The translations under genes were made by a program, and so were the position numbers. This document shows, in pieces, positions 1 to 6,156 of a stretch of DNA of 10,995 nucleotides. Source of the stretch: Desulfurobacteriaceae bacterium (lineage in GTDB: Bacteria > Aquificota > Aquificia > Desulfurobacteriales > DQVG01). The notes beneath the pieces were generated by a model. It saw only the letters and a list, made by a program, of their open reading frames with translations. It made no database searches and had not been told where the DNA came from. Every line of letters starts with the position of its first letter. The first letter of the stretch is position 1. The stretch spans positions 1-10,995 of the forward strand of contig DQVG01000153.1 in NCBI GenBank assembly GCA_015661865.1. Reading direction: 5' to 3'.

Positions 1-926
1 ATGAGGAAGAAAGACAAAGAATTATTCCTCCGGCAAATAAAACTCATGAAGATATAGAAGTTGGGGATTTTATTTTAATTCAAATTAAACCTGAAGAGCT
101 TGGGAGAATTCCAGCTAAAGTAGCTCAACATGTAATTTTGAAAAAGATTAAGGAAGCTGAAAAGAAACATTTATTTAAGGAGTTTAAGGAAAAAGAAGGG
201 GATATTATTTCTGGAACGATAAAAGATAAAATGAAAAATGGAGATTTAATTATAGATTTAGGTAGAATAGTAGGAATTTTACCTTATGAAGAGCAAATTC
301 CAAAAGAGAGAAATACTTCAAAGTATGAATTAGGAAATAGAATAAGAGGTGTCATTTATGATGTCTTATTTAATTATAAGCTGTATTCAGAAAAAAAGTA
401 TAGATATTACAAAGATTATGAGCCACCTTATGTTATCTTATCAAGGACTCATCCCAAGTTTTTAAAAAGACTTATGGAGTTAGAAATACCAGAGGTAAGG
501 GATGGTCTTGTAGAAATAAAAGCTATAGCTAGAGAGCCGGGAGTAAGAGCAAAAGTTGCTGTGGAAAGTACTGTAGATTATATAGATCCCGTTGGAGCAT
601 GTATAGGTTTAAAAGGTAGCCGTTTACATCCTATTTCTCAGGAGCTTTCTGGAGAAAAAATAGAAATAATAAGATATAGCGAAGATTTAGCAGAATTTGT
701 AAAAAGAGCTTTAAGTCCAGCCCGAGTTATTTTAGCAAGAGTTATAAAAAACGATGAGGAAGAAAAAAGGGTAGAAGTTGTTGTCCCTGATGAAGATATT
801 TCCTTAGCTATAGGAAATAAGGGTATAAATGCTAAGCTTGCAGCAAAACTAACCGGAGCATATATAGATATTATTAGAGAAAGTGATTATAAAAAAATGT
901 TAGAACTTCAGAAAAAGGAAGAATAA
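1..926 (+). CDS. nusA: Transcription termination/antitermination factor NusA (5' end missing)
   Basis: NusA binds RNA polymerase and nascent RNA and controls pausing, Rho-dependent and intrinsic termination, and antitermination. The reading frame is open from the first base (first whole codon at base 3), so the gene starts before the window; a TTG at 138 lies inside it and is not the start. The visible 308 residues begin in the end of the N-terminal polymerase-binding domain (the stretch ending LGRIPAKVAQHVI). They continue through an S1 domain (around bases 180-455), KH1 with IDPVGACIGLKGSR and GEKIEIIRYSED, and KH2 with VVPDEDISLAIGNKGINAKL. About 70-100 N-terminal residues are missing. There are no acidic C-terminal repeats, as is usual outside Proteobacteria. 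A few extra residues (LYSEKKYRYYKDYE) lie inside the S1 domain. The TAA stop overlaps the next ATG by one base (TAATG), which suggests coupled translation. The family assignment is secure. Confidence 0.97.
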   Translation, partial: EEERQRIIPPANKTHEDIEVGDFILIQIKPEELGRIPAKVAQHVILKKIKEAEKKHLFKEFKEKEGDIISGTIKDKMKNGDLIIDLGRIVGILPYEEQIPKERNTSKYELGNRIRGVIYDVLFNYKLYSEKKYRYYKDYEPPYVILSRTHPKFLKRLMELEIPEVRDGLVEIKAIAREPGVRAKVAVESTVDYIDPVGACIGLKGSRLHPISQELSGEKIEIIRYSEDLAEFVKRALSPARVILARVIKNDEEEKRVEVVVPDEDISLAIGNKGINAKLAAKLTGAYIDIIRESDYKKMLELQKKEE

Positions 927-1528
927 TGCCTCAAAGAGCTTGTTTTGTATGCAAGGAGAGAGGCGAAAAGGAGGATTTTTTAAATTTAAAAAAAATAGAT
1001 AAAAAATTTATAAAAGATATTCTAAATGAAATTCCCGAAAACTTAGAAAATATATTTAAAAATACAAGTAGCATTTTATGTTTAGATTTATATTCGAAAC
1101 TTCCAGGTAAAGGTATAAATGTTTGCCCCAAAAAAAGTTGTTTAAAAGAAACTTTAAAAAAACTTTTTAAAAATAAAAATGTTGATATAGAAGCTTTTAT
1201 TGAATTTTTAATAAGAAATTTTGAAAAAGAGATAATAAATAAGCTTAAAAGGGCAAGAAAGGCTGGTTTACTTTTAATTGGACTAGATAATATTTCTTTA
1301 AAAGATAAAGATGGCTTTTTATTTGTATCGAGCACAATCTCACAAAAAAATAAAGAAAAGCTAAAAGCACATTTTAAAAATTTTTTTGAAATTGATGAAA
1401 CTGATCTATCTTATTTACTGGGTATGGAAAATAAAAATATAAAGTATATCTTATTAAAAAGTACTCCTTTGGGAAAAGATATTAAGAGACTTTTAAATTT
1501 GTACATAAAGTTAAAACAAGAAAAATGA
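926..1528 (+). CDS. YlxR (DUF448) RNA-binding protein with L7Ae/YlxQ-like C-terminal domain
   Basis: This is a 200-residue, probably two-domain RNA-binding protein. Residues 1-80 match YlxR/DUF448: PQRACFVCK near the N-terminus (C6, C9) and PGKGINVCPKKSC (C67, C72), a variant of the usual GRGAYVCP motif followed by a basic helix. C6/C9 and C67/C72 could form a metal-binding knuckle. YlxR of Firmicutes is reported to bind and modulate RNase P. Residues 105-196 (KLKRARKAGLLLIGLD, then FVSSTIS, then LSYLLG) follow the L7Ae/YlxQ pattern (xLxxAxRAGxLxxG, xxASxN, ELGxAxG), though diverged. The second assignment is weaker than the first. In many bacteria ylxR and ylxQ are separate genes between nusA and infB, so position supports a fusion. 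AAGGAAG at 915-921 precedes the ATG, which overlaps the nusA stop by one base; the stop overlaps the recG start by four bases (ATGA). Confidence 0.85.
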   Translation: MPQRACFVCKERGEKEDFLNLKKIDKKFIKDILNEIPENLENIFKNTSSILCLDLYSKLPGKGINVCPKKSCLKETLKKLFKNKNVDIEAFIEFLIRNFEKEIINKLKRARKAGLLLIGLDNISLKDKDGFLFVSSTISQKNKEKLKAHFKNFFEIDETDLSYLLGMENKNIKYILLKSTPLGKDIKRLLNLYIKLKQEK

Positions 1529-4023
1529 AAATAGATCTTAAAGATTATCAAAATTCTTATAAAAAAATTATATCTACCTTAGAAACTTTAAAGGAAAATC
1601 CGTCTTTAATAAATTTAAATAACATTACTATCGATCTAGAAAATATTTTAAATTACTGGGAGAATTTAGATGAAAAAAGAAAAAATTTTTTAGATAAAGC
1701 CATAGAATATTTTTATACTTGGGAATATCTTAGTGAAAATGCTAGAAAAAATTTAATAGAAAAATTATTAAAAAATTTTAAATATCATTTTTTACCTTTA
1801 AAGTTGGAAGAATTTTTAAAAAAGAAAAAAGAGGAAATTAAAAGTCAGTTAAAATACTTAAAAAAAACTCTTCCTAAGTTTAAAGAAAAAGAAAAAAAAT
1901 TTGATCTTGAAATTTTAAATTATCCTATATCCTCTATAAGTAAATTAGAAAAAAGATATAAAAATATCTTTAAAAAATTGGATCTCTTAACCATTAAAGA
2001 TATACTTTTCTATTTTCCACGGAAATATGAAGATAGAAAAACTGTTTATCCAATCAATTTGCTGAATTTAGGTGATGTTGTTAATATAGTTGGAAAAATA
2101 ACATCTATATATTCCTTTGAAACGAAAAAAAATAAAATTATTTTAAAAGTGTGTTTGGAAGATGAAAGTGGTAAAATCAATTTAATTTATATTTTTAAAC
2201 AAAATCAAAATAAATTTTTAAATTTTTATAAAAAATTTTTTGAAAAGGCAAAGAATTTTAAAATAAAAGTAATTGCTCGAGGAAAGGTCACTAAATTTGA
2301 AAATTCTTTAGCTTTATTTCATCCGGAGGTTGTATATTTTACCTATCCTTTAGATAATTTTGGGAACTATTTTCCAATTTATCCGGGGTACTCTAAAGTA
2401 TCTTTTTCAAGTTTAATAAAAGCTTTTGAAAAAGCTGTTTCTTTAATAACTCCATATCTACCTGAATATTTACCTGAAAAGATAAAAAATAGATATAACT
2501 TCCCTAGTTTTGCAGAAAGTTTATTTTATGTTCATATTCCGAATCCAGATATAGATTTTGAAGATTATGAAAAACTTCAAACTCCTTACCATAAGCGATT
2601 ATATTTTGATGAGCTTTTTCTACTTCAATTATCTATTTTAAAACAAAAGGCTTTGCAGGAAAATATAAAAGAAACTGAAATAAAAGTTTCTTACGATGAT
2701 CTTAAAGAAATCTTAGACATCCTTCCTTTTAAATTAACAAAAGCTCAAGAAAGGGTAGTAAAAGAAATTTTAAAAGATCTTGAAAATTCAAAAATAATTT
2801 CTCGCCTTATTCAAGGAGATGTTGGAAGCGGAAAAACTATAATTGCTATTATAACAGCTTATTTATTTGCAAAAAAAGGCTATCAAGTTGCAGTTATGTG
2901 CCCCACAGAAATTTTAGCTTATCAACACTATTTAAAATTTAAAAGTTTTTTAGAAAAATTAAATATAAAAGTGGGATATTTAGTAGGCTCTTTAAAACCT
3001 TCTCAAAAAAAGCAAGTCTATAAAGAAATTGAAAGTGGGGATTTAAAAGTAGTTGTAGGAACTCATGCCCTTTTTCAAAAAGATGTTAAATTTAAAAACC
3101 TAAAGCTTGTTATAATTGACGAGCAGCATAGATTTGGGGTAGAACAAAGACTAAGTTTAAAACAAAAAGCTAAAAATCCTCATATTTTAGTAATGACAGC
3201 TACTCCTATTCCAAGAACTTTAACTTTAACCTTATATGGAGATTTGGATATCTCAGTAATAGATGAACTTCCTCAAGGAAGGAAAAAGATAATTACAAAG
3301 GTTATAACAGAAGATAAGCTTTCTGAAATATATCCTCTAATTTTTAAAGAGTTAAAAGAAGGTCGGAAAGTTTATGTAATATATCCTTTGATCGAGGAAA
3401 ATGAAAAATTAGAAGAATTAAAAAGTTTAAAAAAAATGGAAAAGTATTGGAAGTCTATTTTTAAAGATTTTCAAGTCTTTTGTTTACATGGTAAAATGAA
3501 AGATGAGGAAAAGTATAAGGTTATGCAGGATTTTAAAAATTCTAAAAAAGGAGCTATTTTATTATCAACTACGGTAGTTGAAGTTGGGGTTGATGTACCT
3601 GAAGCAACTATAATGATAATTGAAAGTGCAGAAAGATTCGGCTTATCTCAACTTCATCAATTAAGAGGAAGAGTAGGAAGAGGTCCTTATCAATCTTATT
3701 GCTTTTTAATTCCTAGCTCTTCAGCTTCGGAGAAAGTTTTAAAAAGATTATCTATTATAGAAAAGTACAATGATGGTTTTAAAATTTCAGAAGAAGATTT
3801 AAAATTAAGAGGGTCGGGAGAAATTTTTGGAGTTCGTCAGTCAGGTAAATCTAATGATATTTTTTTAGATATCAATAATTTTTTAGATGTTAATTTTCTT
3901 GAAAAGGCTAGAAAAGAAGCTGAGGAAATTTTAAAAGAATCTCCAGATTTATCTAAATATCCTCGATTAAAAAAAATGTTAAGAGTAAAATATTTAAATA
4001 AAGATATGTATTTAAGAGTTTAA
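1525..4023 (+). CDS. recG: ATP-dependent DNA helicase RecG
   Basis: RecG is a superfamily 2 helicase that regresses stalled replication forks and branch-migrates Holliday and D-loop structures. All expected parts are visible in 832 residues: an OB-fold wedge domain (about 180-275), Walker A GDVGSGKT (431-438), DEQH box in IIDEQHRFGVEQR (531-543), motif III TATPIPRT (558-565), STTVVEVGVDVPEA (681-694), motif VI QLHQLRGRVGRG (709-720), and the translocation region with LRGSGEIFGVRQSG (761-774). The protein is about 140 residues longer than E. coli RecG (693). The extra length is a Lys/Glu-rich, largely helical N-terminal extension (about 1-140); Thermotoga RecG also carries one. The ATG at 1525 overlaps the upstream stop and has only a weak ribosome site, so coupling is likely. 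Its place directly after nusA-ylxR is unusual. Identity is certain; the role of the extension is unknown. Confidence 0.98.
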   Translation: MKIDLKDYQNSYKKIISTLETLKENPSLINLNNITIDLENILNYWENLDEKRKNFLDKAIEYFYTWEYLSENARKNLIEKLLKNFKYHFLPLKLEEFLKKKKEEIKSQLKYLKKTLPKFKEKEKKFDLEILNYPISSISKLEKRYKNIFKKLDLLTIKDILFYFPRKYEDRKTVYPINLLNLGDVVNIVGKITSIYSFETKKNKIILKVCLEDESGKINLIYIFKQNQNKFLNFYKKFFEKAKNFKIKVIARGKVTKFENSLALFHPEVVYFTYPLDNFGNYFPIYPGYSKVSFSSLIKAFEKAVSLITPYLPEYLPEKIKNRYNFPSFAESLFYVHIPNPDIDFEDYEKLQTPYHKRLYFDELFLLQLSILKQKALQENIKETEIKVSYDDLKEILDILPFKLTKAQERVVKEILKDLENSKIISRLIQGDVGSGKTIIAIITAYLFAKKGYQVAVMCPTEILAYQHYLKFKSFLEKLNIKVGYLVGSLKPSQKKQVYKEIESGDLKVVVGTHALFQKDVKFKNLKLVIIDEQHRFGVEQRLSLKQKAKNPHILVMTATPIPRTLTLTLYGDLDISVIDELPQGRKKIITKVITEDKLSEIYPLIFKELKEGRKVYVIYPLIEENEKLEELKSLKKMEKYWKSIFKDFQVFCLHGKMKDEEKYKVMQDFKNSKKGAILLSTTVVEVGVDVPEATIMIIESAERFGLSQLHQLRGRVGRGPYQSYCFLIPSSSASEKVLKRLSIIEKYNDGFKISEEDLKLRGSGEIFGVRQSGKSNDIFLDINNFLDVNFLEKARKEAEEILKESPDLSKYPRLKKMLRVKYLNKDMYLRV

Positions 4024-4026
4024 GCT

Positions 4027-4503
4027 ATGGTTATTTTAGAAGCCACATATTCTGTTTTAATGTGGGGATTTTTAAAGGTAGGTTCTATTTCAATAAAAAG
4101 AACTTCAAAGGATTTTATTTTAGAAGGGAATCTTAGTCTTCTTTTTAAAAAAACTTATATTTATTATTATCAAAATCAAACTACTAGCATTTACTATGAA
4201 AAAAGTGGAAGAAAAAAAAGAAACAGAAAATGGGTTTTCTATCTTGGAAAAATCCTTTATAGTCAAAATTATACATCTAACTTAGTATTAGATAGTAATA
4301 TAGGTAAAATAGAGAAAAAATCTGGATCTAATTATATTTGTTATAAATTTAATAAAGGTGATGTAAAAGAGGCTTGTGTAGAGTTTATAAAAATAGATAA
4401 TTTTACTATTCCTAAAAAGATTCATTTAAAAGGAAAAATCCCATCTATGTATATAAAATTAAAGAATTATAAAATAATTGGAGCGGGGAGAGACGCCCCT
4501 TAA
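4027..4503 (+). CDS. Conserved-looking hypothetical protein (weak DUF3108 resemblance)
   Basis: This is a 158-residue basic protein I do not recognise with confidence. It begins 3 bases after the recG stop and in the same frame, with AAGAG at 4014-4018 as a modest ribosome site, so it is probably the last gene of the nusA-recG unit. The first half (ATYSVLMWGFLKVGSISI, then alternating polar/hydrophobic stretches such as KTYIYYYQNQTTSIYYE) and the later TIPKKIHLKGKI suggest a beta-rich fold. The pattern (Y-x-V, W-G, G-x-I, then a P-x-K-I strand) is reminiscent of DUF3108 proteins of the cell envelope. However, it is shorter than that family and has no signal peptide, and no upstream start could supply one because recG's stop is immediately in front. 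It contains two Cys (in NYICYK and KEACVE). It ends in a strikingly GC-rich stretch encoding IIGAGRDAP. The coding call is good; the family call is a guess. Confidence 0.7.
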   Translation: MVILEATYSVLMWGFLKVGSISIKRTSKDFILEGNLSLLFKKTYIYYYQNQTTSIYYEKSGRKKRNRKWVFYLGKILYSQNYTSNLVLDSNIGKIEKKSGSNYICYKFNKGDVKEACVEFIKIDNFTIPKKIHLKGKIPSMYIKLKNYKIIGAGRDAP

Positions 4504-4584
4504 ACAAGTATATGCCCAAAAATATAGAAAAATTTAAAAAAAATATAAGTTATTAGTTTAAAATTGTGTTCTATTTTGGAAAAA

Positions 4585-4815
4585 TCATTTTTTCTTTTTC
4601 TTTTTACCTTTAGATGGAAGTAATCCACGTTTTTTTAGAGCTTTGATAAGTCTTTTTCTGGCAGCCAGCATTTTTCTTTTTCTTTTTTCAGCTGGTTTTT
4701 CATAATATTCATGTCTTTTTATTTCAGTAAAAATTCCTTCCTTTTCACATAATTTTTTAAATCTTTTATAAGCTTTTTCAAAAGGTTCTCCAGGTATTAC
4801 ATATACAGTAGCCAA
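4585..4815 (-). CDS. rpsU: Small ribosomal subunit protein bS21
   Basis: bS21 sits on the platform of the 30S subunit near the 3' end of 16S rRNA and helps translation initiation. The 76 residues show the family pattern: a start of VYVIPGEPFEKAYKRFKK, then EGIFTEIKRHEYYEKPAEKRKRK, then a basic helix and a Lys-rich tail ending KGKKKKKK. The tail makes it slightly longer than the 71-residue E. coli protein, and such tails are common. The start is TTG at 4815-4813, chosen because the family N-terminus (ATVYVIPGE) begins there and an excellent ribosome site sits 5 bases upstream. The gene stands alone, converging on the 4027-4503 gene and diverging from the PsiE-like operon. No clear intrinsic terminator follows it. 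Confidence 0.96.
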   Translation of the reverse strand: MATVYVIPGEPFEKAYKRFKKLCEKEGIFTEIKRHEYYEKPAEKRKRKMLAARKRLIKALKKRGLLPSKGKKKKKK

Positions 4816-4820
4816 ACTTT

Positions 4821-4830
4821 ATCACCCCCT
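4821..4830 (-). promoter_or_regulatory. Extended Shine-Dalgarno of rpsU
   Basis: On the minus strand this reads AGGGGGTGAT, 5 bases before the TTG start. It can pair with almost the whole anti-Shine-Dalgarno of 16S rRNA (ideal AGGAGGTGAT), with one G-U pair. It is the most complete such site in the window and supports the TTG start. Confidence 0.85.
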
Positions 4831-4849
4831 TTTTAAATTTGTAAAGTGA

Positions 4850-4858
4850 ATTATAACA
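4850..4858 (-). promoter_or_regulatory. Extended -10 promoter of rpsU
   Basis: The minus strand reads TGTTATAAT, a perfect -10 hexamer with the TGn extension. No convincing -35 lies 16-18 bases upstream, where the DNA is A/T only. Transcription would start near 4843, giving a leader of about 28 bases with the ribosome site in its middle. Confidence 0.7.
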
Positions 4859-4877
4859 AAAATATTTAAATATTTTT
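4858..4877. repeat. 20-bp perfect A/T palindrome upstream of rpsU
   Basis: The ten bases AAAAATATTT are followed directly by their reverse complement. The palindrome covers the place where the -35 of the rpsU promoter would be, and it lies about 60 bases upstream of the PsiE-like promoter. It contains only A and T in a very AT-rich spacer, so it may be chance or a bent/easily melted promoter element. A protein-binding role is speculative. Confidence 0.4.
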
Positions 4878-4936
4878 TAAATTAAGATTTTTACTTTTTA
4901 TTTTGATAAAAAATTTTTTCAAACCTAGAGTTTTTT

Positions 4937-4945
4937 TGATATAAT
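4937..4945 (+). promoter_or_regulatory. Extended -10 promoter of the PsiE-like/tsaB/thiL operon
   Basis: The sequence TGATATAAT is a perfect -10 hexamer with the TGn extension. The best -35 is TTTTCA at 4916-4921 (4 of 6 matches, 18-base spacing). Transcription would begin near 4952. That leaves the TTG at 4955 without a leader or ribosome site and favours the GTG at 4988 as the first gene's start. Confidence 0.75.
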
Positions 4946-4975
4946 TTCTGAAAGTTGAGTGAAATATCCAAATTT

Positions 4976-4981
4976 AGAGGT
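4976..4981 (+). promoter_or_regulatory. Ribosome binding site that decides the PsiE-like start
   Basis: AGAGGT lies 6 bases before the GTG at 4988, correct spacing for that codon. It is too close to the TTG at 4982 and downstream of the TTG at 4955. With the promoter at 4937-4945 it selects the GTG. Confidence 0.6.
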
Positions 4982-4987
4982 TTGAAG

Positions 4988-5431
4988 GTGTTTATAAGGA
5001 TTGTAAAGCATTTTAAAGCTGGTGTAGAAAAATTATCAATACTATTTTTGCTTGTAATAGCAACTACCCTTTTAGTATTTTCTGCAGGTGTGTTTTTAAA
5101 ATATATATTCCATATGCCTTATCTAATAACTGAACTTCAACATGTTTTAATATCTGATCCTTCTTTAGCAAAAGATTATATTCGAAAAATAATAGCCGAA
5201 TTTCTTTTGTTTGCATTATCGGCTGAAGTAGTTATTCTTTTAGTAAGACATGAGCCCAGAATTATATTGGATGTTCTTTTTATTGCTATATCTCGAGAAG
5301 TAATTGTTCAAGTTCATTCCTTTATTGATATGCTTTTAGGAGTTATTTCTATTGCAATCTTGTTCTTTATTCGAAAATATTTAAGATTGAAATACAAAAA
5401 GGATGGCAAGACTTACGAGGAGGCTATGTAA
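4988..5431 (+). CDS. PsiE-like small multi-pass membrane protein
   Basis: From the GTG at 4988 this is a 147-residue inner-membrane protein; an in-frame TTG at 4955 would add 11 residues but lies almost at the predicted transcription start. Hydrophobic segments are visible at about residues 17-39 (LSILFLLVIATTLLVFSAGVF), 68-86 (IAEFLLFALSAEVVILLV), around 91-103, and 113-129 (LLGVISIAILFFI), so about four membrane passes. The central block AEVVILLVRHEPRIILDVL followed by ISREVIV resembles PsiE (phosphate-starvation-inducible E, PF06146), which has a conserved Glu in one helix and an A-x-x-R segment in the next. PsiE has no established biochemical activity, and I see no Pho-box-like repeat upstream. 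It opens a four-gene operon and its TAA overlaps the next ATG by one base. The membrane-protein call is firm; the PsiE family call is moderate. Confidence 0.75.
   Translation: MFIRIVKHFKAGVEKLSILFLLVIATTLLVFSAGVFLKYIFHMPYLITELQHVLISDPSLAKDYIRKIIAEFLLFALSAEVVILLVRHEPRIILDVLFIAISREVIVQVHSFIDMLLGVISIAILFFIRKYLRLKYKKDGKTYEEAM
5417..5423 (+). promoter_or_regulatory. Strong ribosome binding site of the coiled-coil gene
   Basis: GAGGAGG lies inside the end of the preceding gene, 7 bases before the ATG at 5431. It indicates efficient independent initiation of the coiled-coil protein despite the stop/start overlap. Confidence 0.7.
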
Positions 5432-6156
5432 TGAAACAATATTTATTTATTTTAGCTTTTATAGGTATAGCTTCTGCCCAAGAAATCCAGTATGATTATA
5501 AAGTTAAGATTTATCCAGTTTCAAGTTCAGTAAAAAAAGGTAAAACTCCTGAATGTGGATCTTCTTCTCAAAAAATAGCTTCATCTGAAAGTATAAATTC
5601 CAGTCAAAAATTAAAGGAAGAAGATATTAGAGCATTGATATACAAAATATTAAAAGAAATAGAAACAAACAGAAAACTTATAGAAAGTCTAAAAAACACC
5701 TATAATGAAGAAAAAATAATTGCAGAGTTAGAAAAAGTAATTCAAGATAAACTTTATTTAAGTAGAAAATATACTTATTCCTATATAAAAAAAATTTTGG
5801 AAGAGTATCAAAATGAAATTATTGCTATTTTGGAGGAAAGTCAAACTAATTTAAAAAAAGATTTAGAAAATAAAATAGTTAAAACAAAAAATGATTTATC
5901 TTCCTTAATCACTCAATCTTCCTTGGAAATTAAAGATAATTTGGATACACTTAAAAACAATATTCAACAGGTCGCTGTAAAAGTAGATGAAGTTTCCCAA
6001 TCTCAGGAAAAGTTAAAAGAGGATATTTTATCTTCCTTTAATTTTATAAAATATCTTTTACTTGCCATAAGTATTATTATTATTTTAGGTTTTATTTTAT
6101 TAGGAATTAAAATTAACAAAACAAATCCTACTGAAAATTATGAGGAAGAACATTAA
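5431..6156 (+). CDS. Secreted, membrane-anchored coiled-coil protein of unknown function
   Basis: I do not recognise a family for this 241-residue protein. Residues 1-16 (MKQYLFILAFIGIASA) look like a signal peptide with cleavage after ASA. Residues 17-60 are polar and Ser-rich with a single Cys (C42) and probably flexible. Residues 60-200 are rich in Glu, Lys, Ile and Leu with heptad-like spacing, so a long coiled coil is expected. Residues 207-227 (YLLLAISIIIILGFILLGI) form a C-terminal membrane helix, followed by a short acidic tail ending EEEH. If both predictions hold, the coil lies outside the cytoplasmic membrane and is anchored at its C-terminus. The start overlaps the PsiE-like stop and the stop directly abuts the tsaB ATG, so all are probably co-expressed. 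An envelope-spacing or partner-binding role for the membrane protein upstream is inference only. Confidence 0.75.
   Translation: MKQYLFILAFIGIASAQEIQYDYKVKIYPVSSSVKKGKTPECGSSSQKIASSESINSSQKLKEEDIRALIYKILKEIETNRKLIESLKNTYNEEKIIAELEKVIQDKLYLSRKYTYSYIKKILEEYQNEIIAILEESQTNLKKDLENKIVKTKNDLSSLITQSSLEIKDNLDTLKNNIQQVAVKVDEVSQSQEKLKEDILSSFNFIKYLLLAISIIIILGFILLGIKINKTNPTENYEEEH

Noticed and set aside
138..926. NusA start at the TTG at 138
   Set aside because: The frame is open to the window's first base and the residues before 138 align with the end of the NusA N-terminal domain, so the gene is 5' truncated by the window edge.
931..1335. 134-codon open frame on the minus strand
   Set aside because: It lies wholly within the YlxR gene; its Phe/Leu/Ser-rich product is the expected antisense shadow of Lys-rich coding DNA.
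4018..4030. Frameshift or nonsense mutation splitting recG from the following gene
   Set aside because: RecG ends at its normal C-terminus, and the following protein has its own start and a plausible ribosome site.
4485..4499. GGGG/CCCC hairpin as an intrinsic terminator
   Set aside because: It has only four base pairs, lies inside the coding region and has no T-run after it.
4516..4579. Possible bidirectional terminator between the unknown gene and rpsU, from CCAAAAATATAG and CTATTTTGG
   Set aside because: The pairing is A/T-rich, needs a bulge and has a loop of over 40 bases; it is not distinguishable from chance in this DNA.
4816..4987. Riboswitch or T6A/TPP-linked leader before the tsaB-thiL operon
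   Set aside because: Nearly all of this spacer is A/T with no conserved aptamer core, and the leader after the predicted transcription start is about 36 bases.
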